DNA from: Clostridiales bacterium
GTDB taxonomy: Bacteria; Bacillota; Clostridia; Oscillospirales; Acutalibacteraceae
Direction: 5' to 3'
Assembly: GCA_024690965.1 (NCBI GenBank)
Contig: JAILOG010000001.1
Location: 144,922-208,921, forward strand
Length of the DNA stretch: 64,000 nucleotides
In this document: positions 8,621 through 18,097 of the stretch, one piece after another
Layout of the letters: every line of letters starts with the position of its first letter
How positions within the stretch are numbered: the first letter of the stretch is position 1
Notes under the pieces: generated by a model
Database searches by the model: none
What the model saw: the letters and a program-made list of their open reading frames with translations, nothing else
Told to the model about the DNA's origin: nothing
Program-made: the position numbers and the translations under genes

Positions 8621-9841
8621 TTATATTTTCATTCTCAAAAGCGAGCCTGCGGGGATATCTCTGCCGCAGCCAAGCTTTAGCTTTTCCATAGCGTGCGGCG
8701 CGCTTTCAACGCTTTCGCCGTGTTCGTTTGTAAGGGATTTTACTATAACTGTAAACGGAATACCGCCGGGCGGCAAAACATCAAGCTCATCGCCAACGCA
8801 AAACTTATTCTTTTGGATTATATTAACCACGCCGTTTTGTGAGCCTTCGCTTATCGCCACAACCGTGTAGTTTCTTATATAGCCGCCGTTTTCAAGCACC
8901 TGACCCGGCTCACCGCCGAGATAAAATCCTGTTGAATATTCTCTGTGGCTTATTTTGTTAAGTTCGTCTTTTATCCACGGGCTTAGGTGATAATTTTCCT
9001 TATCACGCAAATAATCGTCTATTGCGTGCCTGTAAGCATTTGCGGTAACGGCTGAGTAATAAGACGATTTTGCTCTGCCCTCTATTTTAAGACTGTTTAT
9101 TCCCGATTTTATAAGCTCGGGTATATAGTCTATCATACACATATCACGCGAGTTATACAAAAACGTTCCGCTGTCGTCTTGCTCCACGGGGAAATACTGT
9201 CCTTCACGGTTTTCCTCATATAATCTGTATTTCCATCTGCAAGGCTGGGCGCAGTCTCCCCTATTTGCGTCTCTACCCGTCATATAATACGATATAAGGC
9301 ACCTGCCCGAAAAAGAAACGCACATCGCGCCGTGAACGAATGCTTCTGTCTCGAGCTCTTTCGGTATTTTCGCCCTGAGGTCGGCAATGTCGTCAAAGCT
9401 TAATTCCCGCGCGAGAACAACTCTTTTTGCGCCTAAGTTGTAAAACATATTGGCTGATTCATAATTAACAATACCTGCTTGGGTGGAGATATGGATATCC
9501 GTGTTAGGCGCGTACTTTTTCGCAAGTGATAAAACGCCGAGGTCCGCGATTATAAGCGCGTCTGTACCGATGCTTTCCAAAAACTGCAGATATTCAGGCA
9601 TTTTGTCTATTTCTTTGCTTTTAGGCACGGTGTTGCATGTAACATACACCTTTTTGCCGAGTGAGTGTGTTTCCGCTACGGCTTTTCTCATCGTGTCTTC
9701 ATCAAAATTCTTTGACGAAGTTCTCATACCGAACTGCTTACCCGCGATATAAACGGCGTCGGCTCCAAACGCGAGAGCATATTTCAAGCTTTCATACTCA
9801 CCCGCAGGGCATAAAAGCTCTACGGTTTTATTTTCGTTCAT
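8621..9841 (-). CDS. U32-family peptidase-like protein (TrhP/YrrO type)
   Basis: 406 residues. N-terminal TIM-barrel start LLCPAGEYESLKYALAFGADAVY, then the family signature around residue 165: EAFVHGAMCVSFSGRCLISY, followed by GDCAQPCRWKYRL with cysteines typical of the Fe-S-binding U32 proteins. The YrrO/TrhP group is needed for prephenate-dependent hydroxylation of U34 in tRNA, so an RNA-modification role is more likely than proteolysis; this is inference from family and from synteny with mltG and alaS. The second subunit-like paralogue (YrrN) and YrrM are not adjacent here. Confidence 0.85.
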   Translation of the reverse strand: MNENKTVELLCPAGEYESLKYALAFGADAVYIAGKQFGMRTSSKNFDEDTMRKAVAETHSLGKKVYVTCNTVPKSKEIDKMPEYLQFLESIGTDALIIADLGVLSLAKKYAPNTDIHISTQAGIVNYESANMFYNLGAKRVVLARELSFDDIADLRAKIPKELETEAFVHGAMCVSFSGRCLISYYMTGRDANRGDCAQPCRWKYRLYEENREGQYFPVEQDDSGTFLYNSRDMCMIDYIPELIKSGINSLKIEGRAKSSYYSAVTANAYRHAIDDYLRDKENYHLSPWIKDELNKISHREYSTGFYLGGEPGQVLENGGYIRNYTVVAISEGSQNGVVNIIQKNKFCVGDELDVLPPGGIPFTVIVKSLTNEHGESVESAPHAMEKLKLGCGRDIPAGSLLRMKI

Positions 9842-9899
9842 AACACATTCAAATACCCCAACGCAAAACTAAAACGCAGGGGTATTAACTCCTTATCGG

Positions 9900-11402
9900 T
9901 TATTCATCATCTGTCTTAACAAGTGACAGGTTATAATTATGCTCATCAAGTGTTCTGGCATAATACGGCTCCGCCGCGGATTCCTCGGTTGCGGCCTTAT
10001 GGCAGAAGTAATAATAATCTGTGTCCTTAGGGTTAAGCGCTGCGTTTATAGCCGATATACCGGGGTTACAAATGGCGCCGCCGGGCAGTCCCTCAACCTT
10101 TTCGGTATCAAAGTATTTCTGCATATTTTTCGGAAGCTTTTTCATATAGTAATACACTGCCTCAGACTGCAGCAAAGAAAGATTATACTCTCCGTAGCTG
10201 CTGTATCCGCCGTCATCAAGTGTATCAAGTCTGTTTCTGAGCACCGAAGAAACATAAAGCATATCGGTATCGTCGGCAGATTCCTTTTGGATGATTGAAG
10301 CGATATTTATAATCTCGTCAAGTGTATATCCCTGAAGCTGAGCTTGTTTGCGAATATTAACTCTTTTATCATAGCCGCTTATCTTCACTTTTTCGGTTAT
10401 ACACTTGCTTCTGAAGTTCGCAAGAAAACGGCTTATAGTGTCTTCGGGATCCTCACCTACATAAAAATCGTAAGTATCGGGAAAAAGATACCCCTCTAAC
10501 TTATACAACCGTTTGCCCGAATCTATCGCAGCCAAAAAGTCGTAATCTTCGTCAAATGTGTCGCTTTTGCAAAGCTCTAAAAACGCGTCGTAATCGCAAA
10601 CATTTTCGTCCGAAAGCTTCTTTGCTATATCCTCCACGGTCATACCCTCGGAAAATTGTATTGTAACTATATCTTTTCTGTTTGAGTTGCTTTGCAGGAA
10701 ATTTACAATTGCTTCGTAATCCTTGTTCTTGGGTATTTCAAATATTCCCTGATTAAAGTCTTTGTCAGATTTAGTCAAACGTGAATACATCTCAAAGAAG
10801 AAAGAATTGTTTATTACGCCACGGTCCTGCAATATTTCCGAAATCTCATTGATATCCGCTTTTTTCGGTATTGTTACGGAAACGGTGTCGGAATCTGTCC
10901 TGTTTATAGCCAAAAAGTCGTTTGCGCCCACCAAGCCGAATTTACCGAGTGAAACGCCTACAACCGCAACCAGCAATACCCAGAACAGAGTGAAAATATG
11001 GCCGTTGCGCTTTGCTTTTATCTTTCTGCGTTTTCTTTCCGCTTTCTCGGCGGCTTTGCGCGTTCTTCTCTGCTCTTTCAGTTCTTCGTTTGTAAACTGA
11101 TGCTGAACGCCTACCGCGCTGAAGCTTGCAATTTCTTCGGTATTATCCACCGCGGCAGATTCAAAAAACTCGGACGCGGAGGAAATGCTGTCTTCTTCCA
11201 CAGCTTTGTTTGAATCTTCAGTTCGTCCGCTGTCGGAGGAAATATCATCCGATACGGTGTTTCCGAAAAAATCGTCGCCGAAATTCACCTTAAAGCTTTC
11301 AACTTTTTTTCTTCTGCTCTCTTCAAGCTGATGCTCAAGGCTTTCCTCTTCGTTTAAATCATTCTCGCTGAGATTATTCTCATTTAAATTGTTTTCGCTC
11401 AT
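9900..11402 (-). CDS. mltG: Endolytic murein transglycosylase MltG
   Basis: Cleaves nascent peptidoglycan strands and so ends glycan elongation at the membrane. 500 residues: an unusually long acidic/Asn-rich cytoplasmic tail (1-130, starting with repeated NLNENNLSEN), one membrane segment (about 135-155), a LysM-like part, then the YceG catalytic domain with the key glutamate in IINIASIIQKESAD (E374) and the PGGAICNPG signature near the end. GGAG lies 8 nt before the ATG. The cytoplasmic extension is not part of the enzyme fold and could bind division or elongation proteins. Confidence 0.95.
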   Translation of the reverse strand: MSENNLNENNLSENDLNEEESLEHQLEESRRKKVESFKVNFGDDFFGNTVSDDISSDSGRTEDSNKAVEEDSISSASEFFESAAVDNTEEIASFSAVGVQHQFTNEELKEQRRTRKAAEKAERKRRKIKAKRNGHIFTLFWVLLVAVVGVSLGKFGLVGANDFLAINRTDSDTVSVTIPKKADINEISEILQDRGVINNSFFFEMYSRLTKSDKDFNQGIFEIPKNKDYEAIVNFLQSNSNRKDIVTIQFSEGMTVEDIAKKLSDENVCDYDAFLELCKSDTFDEDYDFLAAIDSGKRLYKLEGYLFPDTYDFYVGEDPEDTISRFLANFRSKCITEKVKISGYDKRVNIRKQAQLQGYTLDEIINIASIIQKESADDTDMLYVSSVLRNRLDTLDDGGYSSYGEYNLSLLQSEAVYYYMKKLPKNMQKYFDTEKVEGLPGGAICNPGISAINAALNPKDTDYYYFCHKAATEESAAEPYYARTLDEHNYNLSLVKTDDE

Positions 11403-11453
11403 AATAATTCTCCGTTATGTGTAAAAACATATTCGCTGTGTTAATATCCCTGT

Positions 11454-11996
11454 TTAACGGCACTGCAACGCTTTGCGCACCTTATCAGACGTTGCCGGCC
11501 CCTTTAATTTTGCCGCTATCTCCAAACCGAAATCAATCGCGACTCCCGCACCTTTGGCTGTAATTATATTACCGTCGACGCAAACGTGTTTTTCACTTAT
11601 ATCCGCGCCGGCAAGCTCATTTTCAAATCCCGGAAAACAAATCGCTTCTTTACCTTTTAATAATCCCATATGTCCGAGAATTGAAGGCGCCGCGCATATA
11701 GCGCATATTGTCAGATTGTTTTCGTAACAGTATCTCACACACTGCGTAACAATAGGTGATTTCTCCAAATTCAGCGTGCCGGGCATACCGCCGGGTAACA
11801 CAACACATTCCATATCGTCCGTTGTGATCTCGGATTCATTTATATCTGCCGTCACATTTATATTGTGCGAGCCCTTGACCTGCAACCCCTTTCCCACGGC
11901 AACCGTTGTAACATTACAGCCGGCGCGGCGTAGTATATCTACGGGAGCGAGAGCCTCGGTCTCCTCGAATCCTTCTGCTAAAAAAACATATACCAT
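11454..11996 (-). CDS. DJ-1/PfpI-family protein (YajL/ThiJ-like)
   Basis: 180 residues with the family elements in order: FLAEGFEETEALAPVDILRRAG at the N-terminus, the nucleophile-elbow cysteine in ICAICAAPSILGHMG, and the glutamate of the GFEE motif near residue 12-15. Family members are glyoxalase/deglycase- or chaperone-like; the substrate cannot be assigned. Separated by about 50 nt from both neighbours in the minus-strand operon. The ribosome site (GGAAAA) is weak. Confidence 0.9.
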   Translation of the reverse strand: MVYVFLAEGFEETEALAPVDILRRAGCNVTTVAVGKGLQVKGSHNINVTADINESEITTDDMECVVLPGGMPGTLNLEKSPIVTQCVRYCYENNLTICAICAAPSILGHMGLLKGKEAICFPGFENELAGADISEKHVCVDGNIITAKGAGVAIDFGLEIAAKLKGPATSDKVRKALQCR

Positions 11997-12049
11997 AATT
12001 CTGTTTTTCCAAAAGCGACAAATTCAGTGCCGTTTTGTATTCCTTTCAG

Positions 12050-12733
12050 TTATATTTCTTTGTCTAATAATTTTAAATCATTAAAAGAACTTTTTATTTT
12101 TTGAGCTATTTCCTCTATTGTTAAAACTTTATTGCCGCTGCAACAGTTTATAACGCTCCAATTAAGCTTTTCTGCCGCATACAGTGCCGCGGGGCGGCAC
12201 GCCTTTATATAAGACAGGCTTTTTTCGTGGATATCCTTTTTGCTTTCGTCACCGCTGTAACGCTGCGATAAAAGCTTTTGCGATATATCTATATCCATAT
12301 CAAGATATATCACCGCATCGGGCGCAGGCAGGGATAGTTTATTATATTCAAAATCAAACAGCCAATCAATAAATCCGTCCCATTCGCTTTTTACAAGCTT
12401 AGACATTTGGTGAACCGCGTTAGAAGTTGTGTATCTGTCAAGCACGATAACCGTACCGTTATCGTAGTCGTTTTTCCACTCGGTTATAAAGCTTGTGTAT
12501 CTGTCTGCGGCAAAAAACACGCTTGAAGCGTATCCGTTTATATCCTCGGGATTATCGCTCAGCTCTCCGTTTAAATACATTTCCACAAGCGAACATCCCT
12601 TTTTGCCGTAATTGGGGAAGGATATTTTGCGCGCTTTTATTCCGTTTTTATTAAGCTCGTCACATAAAATACCGCTTTGGGTGGCTTTTCCGCTGCCGTC
12701 CAGACCATCGATAACTATAAGCTTGCCTTTCAT
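12050..12733 (-). CDS. tmk: Thymidylate kinase (dTMP kinase)
   Basis: Phosphorylates dTMP to dTDP. 227 residues with the P-loop GLDGSGKATQ at 9-18, the DRY motif in VIVLDRYTTSNAVHQ, and a lid region with SQRYSGDESKKDIHE. Only 3 nt separate it from thyX upstream, so dTMP synthesis and its first phosphorylation are translationally linked. Alternative reading as another nucleoside monophosphate kinase is less likely given the DRY motif and the thyX neighbour. Confidence 0.93.
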   Translation of the reverse strand: MKGKLIVIDGLDGSGKATQSGILCDELNKNGIKARKISFPNYGKKGCSLVEMYLNGELSDNPEDINGYASSVFFAADRYTSFITEWKNDYDNGTVIVLDRYTTSNAVHQMSKLVKSEWDGFIDWLFDFEYNKLSLPAPDAVIYLDMDIDISQKLLSQRYSGDESKKDIHEKSLSYIKACRPAALYAAEKLNWSVINCCSGNKVLTIEEIAQKIKSSFNDLKLLDKEI

Positions 12734-12736
12734 ATT

Positions 12737-13513
12737 TTATTCTTCCTTAAGATACAGTTTTTTAATTTCGGCAGCTCTGCCGCAGCTCATTTTTCCCTCT
12801 GAGCATTTTCCTCTTACACACGCGGGGCCAGCCATTCTGAATATGTGTGGCGCAGCCTCTTTGCAAAGTCTGAGCATTTCGTTAGCAACGCCTCTTATCT
12901 CCCACTGCGCTCTTGTGCAGCAACGCTGAGAGAAAAGGTTAAGCAGACTTCTGGCGTTGAAGGTGCATACCATTTTGGTTGCGCAGGCATTGGGCAAAAC
13001 AAAACGCGCGTCTTCTATCGCTGCCTTTTCCGCTTTTCTTTTTGCCGATCTTTCATCTTCCCCATTTGCGACCATATTTTCAATATGGCTTTTTTCAAGT
13101 AACTCTGCAATTTTAATATAGTGTTGTCTGCACTCCCGCATTGCTTTTTCAAATTCCGCCTTTGCTTCGGTATTGTTCTCTATTTCAGGCGGACAAACGT
13201 AAGAAAAATCGTTTTCTTTTACGTATCTTTGACTCTGGACGCTGTAACTTGCGATGCGGTGTCTTGTTATTTGCGCCAAAAGTGTTCTTGACACGTTTTC
13301 TATTCCAAAAGTAAACGTAACGTGCTCCAAGGGACTTTCGTGTCCCAACGAAGCAAGCATATCAACAAATTCTTCAGCTTTCTCCTCTGTTAAATTATTT
13401 CTCAGATCATCAATTGAAGAAGCGCTGTAACAAAGCTTTGCCGCGCTCGCCACAGCAAATTCCGGCATAGGTGTGTGTGATAACAGTGTAACCTTAGCCT
13501 GCATAAATCTCAC
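12737..13513 (-). CDS. thyX: Flavin-dependent thymidylate synthase ThyX
   Basis: Methylates dUMP to dTMP with methylenetetrahydrofolate and FADH2. 258 residues; the ThyX signature RHRxxSxxxxSxR is present as RHRIASYSVQSQR near residue 85, and the C-terminal nucleotide-contact RSLLNLFSQRC is present. ThyA is not seen in the window, as expected for organisms using ThyX. It sits 3 nt from tmk and 21 nt from the MORN gene. Confidence 0.96.
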   Translation of the reverse strand: MRFMQAKVTLLSHTPMPEFAVASAAKLCYSASSIDDLRNNLTEEKAEEFVDMLASLGHESPLEHVTFTFGIENVSRTLLAQITRHRIASYSVQSQRYVKENDFSYVCPPEIENNTEAKAEFEKAMRECRQHYIKIAELLEKSHIENMVANGEDERSAKRKAEKAAIEDARFVLPNACATKMVCTFNARSLLNLFSQRCCTRAQWEIRGVANEMLRLCKEAAPHIFRMAGPACVRGKCSEGKMSCGRAAEIKKLYLKEE

Positions 13514-13534
13514 CTCTTATTATCGGCGTTCCCT

Positions 13535-16060
13535 TTATAAGTACTTGTTATAATCCGTATCGGCAAGCTCATCGCAACGGTCAAGCGGTTCAAGCTCTTT
13601 CATTACTATATTTGCGGAACGCTGTTTAACGCCCTTTTTGTATATTCCCTCAAATATCTTGTTGCCGTCATTATCAAATTCTCTGCCCATACCGTGCGGC
13701 ACTCCGTCACGGATAGCGCCTTCGTAAATCAGGGTCTTGCCGTCGTCGGTGTAGCGTTTAATGAACACGCACTCGTTATCTCTAAACAGGCATCTGCTGA
13801 CTACAACGCCATTGCTTATTATATTTACACGGCCGGCGGGCTTACCGTTTAAAAAGCTACCTACATAGCCCTGTGCTTCACCCGAGAACAGCATACCGCA
13901 ACCGTTGTATGTGTTATTATCCCACATACCCGTGTATATCTTGTCGCCGTCCTCTGCGGTACCGAAGCCCTTGCGAACATCGTCAAAAAAGCTTCCGCTG
14001 TAAACAAGTCTCCCGTTTGAATATTCGTTGCCTTCGCCGTTTTTTAAGCCATTTTTAAATCCGCCGTCATAAATAAGCTTGCCGTTTTTGTAAAGCTTTC
14101 CTTTACCGTTGTATTCGCCGTTTTCAATTTCTCCGTCATAGATCATATATCCGTTTGAAGAATACAACCTGCACTTACCGTGGGGCTTGCCGTTTTCAAA
14201 ATACCCCTCGGTCGCTCTGCCATCGTCGTATACAAGTCTGCCTAATCCGTTATAAACGTCATCTGTCCATGCACCCGAATATTCAGGCATACCGTTTTCG
14301 TTATATGAAACGCCGTAGCCGTTACGTTTGTTATCTTTTATCTCTCCGTTGTACAAAAGCTTGCCGTCGGCATCAAAAATACAACAGGATTTTTTCGGTA
14401 TGCCGTTTTCATAGCTTTCCACTATAAGGCGGTCGCCGTCAAAGCGCATACCCAAACCGTTTTTAACCCCCTCAGAAACGGCGCCGATAAACTCGAAATC
14501 GCCTTCTCTGTTTATATTTGCCTGTATTCCTTCTTGTTTGTTATTAATCCATTTTCCTACGGTTATAACATCTTGTGAAGAATTAAGCGCCATTCCGAAG
14601 CCCGAGCGCTTATTCTTTTTCCACTGACCCACATGGCAAAGCTTGCCCGATTTGTAATAGTAAGCTCCTACGCCGTCTCGTTTATCATTTTTATATTCGC
14701 CCTCGTAAGCGGTGTTGCCTTTTTCCATTGCCGTTCTGCCGTAGCCGTCGCGCAAGCCGTCCTTTAATTCACCTGTATAATAATAACTTCCGCCCGAGGC
14801 ATCGGATACAACCCTGTCGGGCTGCACAGCGACTTCATCGAGTCTTTCATTGTTATAGTCGATATTTGTGCTGTCTCCTTGTTGCAAAGCATCGTCAACT
14901 GGGGCTTTTGCCGGTTCTTCTTCCGGGATATAAGAATTATCCGCATAGTTTTCGGGCTCGGGATTTACATCGCCGTAATCAAAAGCGTTATAATCATCCT
15001 GCGGCACATCCGAGCCTGAATACGGCTCATTGTACGGTTGTTGTTCCTCTGTGTAGCTGTAATCCTGCGGCATATCATAATTTGCAGGTTCCTCCTGGGG
15101 ATAATAGCCCTCGTCATTGTCGTACATATCATTAAACACGCCGTCTATATCCGCAGGCACGTCCTCGTAAGCCGTGGGAATATCGTTTTGCATATTGACC
15201 ATTCTCGGTCTGGGGTCTGCGTCGTTATAAAAATACGGGGTTTTTGACTTACGGTTAAGTTTTGCCAGATCCACGCTGTCGTATTCTTCGTCGAAAGATG
15301 TATTCATTTCACTCGCGGCACGCGTAATATCTATTTTGTAATCTCCGTTTGCAGAAACAGAATCTATATCAATATCAAATCCTGCTTCTCTGTCTACATT
15401 TTCATCGTAAACGTCAATGTCGCCGCGGAGCTCTTCTCTAACTCTCTCAAGAGTTTGCCCCCACAAAACGGCTTTGTCGTAGGGCGCATAATAGTAGTAT
15501 CCTTTGGTTGTATGGCAAGCCACGTCGGGTACCTCTGCGACCTCTTTCATTCTGTTCATTTCGCGGTCATTTTGAGGCATAAGGCAAGGATAAAGTATCG
15601 TTTCTACTCCTTTTTCCTCCGATATAAGATTAATGTTCATCGAGGTTCTGTGGGCTTTAAGCACCCTTGCAGGGCTTACCTGGTTCCACACAAGATATTC
15701 GGTCTTTATCCATTCGTGTTCTCGTGAAAAATACTGTTTTTTCTGTGTGAAAAAGTCTACGGGGCTGATTGTCTCCACACAGTAATAATCGTTTGCCAAC
15801 TCAACAAACTCTATTAAAGTTTCTCCCTCAAATTTTTGCCATTTAAGGGGGAAGCTTTTAGAAAGTCCGTACAGATATTTACATGAAATTCCTCCCCATG
15901 ATTCCGTTACCTTGCTCTTGGGAACAAATCCGTTTTTAAAGTACTCTCTTCTCACATTGGCAAGCACGTTGGAGTTTTGTCGCTCCATATCAAACGTAAG
16001 CAGTGAAGCAACGAGTATGTGTGTATCTCTGCTCAAAGTATTAATGTATTTCTCAGACAT
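13535..16060 (-). CDS. MORN-repeat protein
   Basis: Start set at MSEKYINTLSRD (841 residues) because AAAGGGG lies upstream; a longer frame to 16123 overlaps the promoter. Residues about 1-230 form a unique N-terminal region with no recognised domain; 230-400 is acidic, Tyr/Pro/Asp-rich and probably disordered; from about 400 to the end are at least twelve MORN repeats of about 23 residues (G-x-x-x-x-G-x-G-x-x-x-Y/F... pattern, for example YEGEYKNDKRDGVGAYYY). MORN repeats mediate lipid or protein contacts. No signal peptide or membrane segment, so cytoplasmic. First gene of the run ending in alaS; its job is unknown. Confidence 0.88.
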   Translation of the reverse strand: MSEKYINTLSRDTHILVASLLTFDMERQNSNVLANVRREYFKNGFVPKSKVTESWGGISCKYLYGLSKSFPLKWQKFEGETLIEFVELANDYYCVETISPVDFFTQKKQYFSREHEWIKTEYLVWNQVSPARVLKAHRTSMNINLISEEKGVETILYPCLMPQNDREMNRMKEVAEVPDVACHTTKGYYYYAPYDKAVLWGQTLERVREELRGDIDVYDENVDREAGFDIDIDSVSANGDYKIDITRAASEMNTSFDEEYDSVDLAKLNRKSKTPYFYNDADPRPRMVNMQNDIPTAYEDVPADIDGVFNDMYDNDEGYYPQEEPANYDMPQDYSYTEEQQPYNEPYSGSDVPQDDYNAFDYGDVNPEPENYADNSYIPEEEPAKAPVDDALQQGDSTNIDYNNERLDEVAVQPDRVVSDASGGSYYYTGELKDGLRDGYGRTAMEKGNTAYEGEYKNDKRDGVGAYYYKSGKLCHVGQWKKNKRSGFGMALNSSQDVITVGKWINNKQEGIQANINREGDFEFIGAVSEGVKNGLGMRFDGDRLIVESYENGIPKKSCCIFDADGKLLYNGEIKDNKRNGYGVSYNENGMPEYSGAWTDDVYNGLGRLVYDDGRATEGYFENGKPHGKCRLYSSNGYMIYDGEIENGEYNGKGKLYKNGKLIYDGGFKNGLKNGEGNEYSNGRLVYSGSFFDDVRKGFGTAEDGDKIYTGMWDNNTYNGCGMLFSGEAQGYVGSFLNGKPAGRVNIISNGVVVSRCLFRDNECVFIKRYTDDGKTLIYEGAIRDGVPHGMGREFDNDGNKIFEGIYKKGVKQRSANIVMKELEPLDRCDELADTDYNKYL

Positions 16061-16094
16061 ATAAGCAGCCCCTTTGCAAATTAATACAGAATAG

Positions 16095-16123
16095 ATTATA
16101 TTACATTTTTTTGTAATTTTCAA
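16095..16123 (-). promoter_or_regulatory. Sigma-A promoter of the MORN-thyX-tmk-...-alaS operon
   Basis: Minus strand TTGAAA (16118-16123), 17 bp, TATAAT (16095-16100), placing the start of transcription about 28 nt before the ATG at 16060. No other obvious terminator lies within the following genes. Confidence 0.75.
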
Positions 16124-16251
16124 TAATTAATTGTTCTTTAATATGCAAACATTAAAAAATATCGCTGTTTTTTCTTCTTTATGAATATAAAGCTTATTTC
16201 ATGCCAAAATACCAATAGCAACAAATCAAACACAGAAAGGTGCGTATTGCA

Positions 16252-16590
16252 ATGAAAAAGCTCATTTTGATAACGGGAATAATTCTTATTCTTTCGGTAA
16301 TAATCAACGCGCAGATAATACCCGCGCTCGCAAAGCAATCTGCCGAAATTAAAACGCCGAAAAAACAAACAATAGTTGATGAAATTCAGCCCGACCCGTA
16401 TACAGGCTATATAGTTAAAGAATTCAACGGTAAAATAGCCGTATTTGAAAAGGGCTTTGCAAATCCGTACCGAATGACAGATATGCCCGTAAGCTTCTTG
16501 CCCGAGTATGACAAAAATCTCCTCATAAGCGGCATAGAGCTGGGCTCACAAGACGAGGTAAGCAGAGTGCTTGAAGATTATTTAAGCTAA
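16252..16590 (+). CDS. Small membrane-anchored protein with BofC C-terminal-like domain
   Basis: 112 residues. Start at MKKLILITGIILILS is preferred over an upstream GTG because that GTG is part of the AGAAAGG ribosome site. One N-terminal membrane segment/signal, then Y-x-V-K-E-F-N-G-K-I-A-V-F-E and a C-terminal SFLPEYDKNLLISGIEL pattern typical of BofC C-terminal-domain proteins in Clostridia. BofC itself signals in forespore-mother cell communication; the role of this small homologue is not known. Followed by a strong terminator. Confidence 0.75.
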   Translation: MKKLILITGIILILSVIINAQIIPALAKQSAEIKTPKKQTIVDEIQPDPYTGYIVKEFNGKIAVFEKGFANPYRMTDMPVSFLPEYDKNLLISGIELGSQDEVSRVLEDYLS

Positions 16591-16596
16591 AAAAGG

Positions 16597-16638
16597 CTCC
16601 GCAACGGGCATTATGCCTGACATTTGCGGAGATTTTTT
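16597..16638 (+). terminator. Terminator of the BofC-like gene
   Basis: CTCCGCAA (16597-16604) pairs with TTGCGGAG (16624-16631), then ATTTTTTG. Confidence 0.85.
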
Positions 16639-16667
16639 GTCTTTGCGCACAAAAAGTGCTCATCTAA

Positions 16668-16697
16668 AAAAGGCTTCTCCTTGAGGAGAAGCCTTTT
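16668..16697. terminator. Bidirectional hairpin terminator
   Basis: Perfect 13-bp stem AAAAGGCTTCTCC / GGAGAAGCCTTTT with a TTGA loop, A-run on one side and T-run on the other; it can act on both convergent transcripts. Confidence 0.8.
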
Positions 16698-16705
16698 GGC
16701 AAGAA

Positions 16706-16731
16706 AAAAGCGGCTCCGCAGAGCCGCTTTT
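16706..16731 (-). terminator. Terminator of ackA
   Basis: Perfect stem GCGGCTC / GAGCCGC (16710-16716, 16721-16727) with loop CGCA and flanking A/T runs, directly after the ackA stop. Third hairpin in 140 bp between convergent genes. Confidence 0.8.
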
Positions 16732-16741
16732 CCATTTTAAA

Positions 16742-17953
16742 TCATTTCATGTTTTCTACGATTTCTTTAGTATCCCTTGCAATAACAAGCTCTTCGTTGG
16801 TGGGAATAACAAACACCCTTATTTTTGAATCCGGCGTTGATATTTCGTCACACTTGCCTCTTATTGCTGCTTCGTTTCTCTTGTCGTCAATTTTAACGCC
16901 GAAACAAGACAGATAGTCGCAAATCGCTTTTCTGTGTGAAGGCTGGTTCTCGCCCAGTCCCGCGGTAAACAGAATTGCATCGCAGCCGCCGAGGGCTACA
17001 TAATATCCGCCGATAAATTTAGCTATCTGATATCTCAGCATATCGTGCGCGAGCTGAGCTCTCTTGTTGCCCTCAAGAGCCGCCTTTGTAACGTCTCTGT
17101 CATCGCTGCTAACGCCCGAAATACCCAGCAAGCCCGATTTTTTGTTGAGCATCTGGCTCATTTCATCGGGAGAAATATTATCAATCTGCGCCATATATGT
17201 TACAACCGAGGGGTCAAGTGTTCCCGAACGGCTGCCCATCATAAAGCCGTCAAGCGGAGTGAGACCCATACTTGTGTCTATAACCTTGCCGTCTTTTATC
17301 GCGGTTATTGAAGAACCGTTGCCCAAGTGACAGCTGATAAGTTTTATATCCTTTAAATCCTTGCCCATAAGCTCGGCACACTTCGCGCTTACATATCTGT
17401 GAGAAGTACCGTGGAAGCCGTAACGTCTTATCTTGTTTTCTTCATAATATTTATAAGGAACGGCATACATATAAGCCTTGGGGGGCATTGTCGCGTGGAA
17501 TCCCGTGTCAAATACAACAACCTCGGGTATATCCTTGCCGAAAGCTTCCTGCGCGGCGTTTATAGCCTGCAAATGCCCTTTGTTGTGCAACGGCGCAAGC
17601 GGGATAAGTGACGCTATTCCCTCTTTAACCTTTTCGTCAACGAGTACCGATCTGTCAAATATAGCGCCGCCCTGAACTATACGGTGACCTACCGCGCTTA
17701 TTTCGTCAAGGCTCTTTATAACGCCTACTTTTTCGTCAAGCAAAGCTTCTTTTACTCTCGCAAAGGCGGCGGCGTGGTCTGGCATATCTACCTTTTCATC
17801 CTTTATTTCTCTGCCGTCTGCCGTTTTGTGACCGAAAAGCCCGTCCATACCTATTCTCTCGCAATTTCCCTTTGCAAGCACAGACTCGTTATCCATATCA
17901 ATAAGCTGATATTTGAGTGACGAGCTACCGGCGTTTATAACTAATATCTTCAT
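16742..17953 (-). CDS. ackA: Acetate kinase
   Basis: Interconverts acetyl phosphate + ADP and acetate + ATP; the main ATP-yielding step of acetogenic fermentation. 403 residues with MKILVINAGSSSLKYQL at the N-terminus, the VFDTGFHATMP and RRYGFHGTSHRYVS segments carrying the catalytic Asp, His and Arg, HLGNGSSITAI, and TAGLGENQ. Phosphotransacetylase is not next to it. The divergent neighbour tmcAL consumes acetate directly. Own promoter and terminator. Confidence 0.98.
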   Translation of the reverse strand: MKILVINAGSSSLKYQLIDMDNESVLAKGNCERIGMDGLFGHKTADGREIKDEKVDMPDHAAAFARVKEALLDEKVGVIKSLDEISAVGHRIVQGGAIFDRSVLVDEKVKEGIASLIPLAPLHNKGHLQAINAAQEAFGKDIPEVVVFDTGFHATMPPKAYMYAVPYKYYEENKIRRYGFHGTSHRYVSAKCAELMGKDLKDIKLISCHLGNGSSITAIKDGKVIDTSMGLTPLDGFMMGSRSGTLDPSVVTYMAQIDNISPDEMSQMLNKKSGLLGISGVSSDDRDVTKAALEGNKRAQLAHDMLRYQIAKFIGGYYVALGGCDAILFTAGLGENQPSHRKAICDYLSCFGVKIDDKRNEAAIRGKCDEISTPDSKIRVFVIPTNEELVIARDTKEIVENMK

Positions 17954-18013
17954 TGTTTTTTGTGCGTTTCGCTTTAAAACGCTCTCCTCTCTTTTGTATT
18001 TAAAAAAATAATA

Positions 18014-18066
18014 TTGCGTATTTTTGACACATATAATATAATATTACAATAATTGAAAAATTTCAA
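18014..18066. promoter_or_regulatory. Overlapping divergent promoters of ackA and tmcAL
   Basis: For ackA (minus): TTGAAA (18061-18066), 17 bp, TATTAT (18038-18043). For tmcAL (plus): TTGCGT (18014-18019), 17 bp, TATAAT (18037-18042). The two -10 boxes occupy the same bases, so the polymerases would compete. The ackA one is the better match. Confidence 0.55.
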
Positions 18067-18097
18067 CCGTTACAAATAAATTTTTCCAGAAGGGAAG

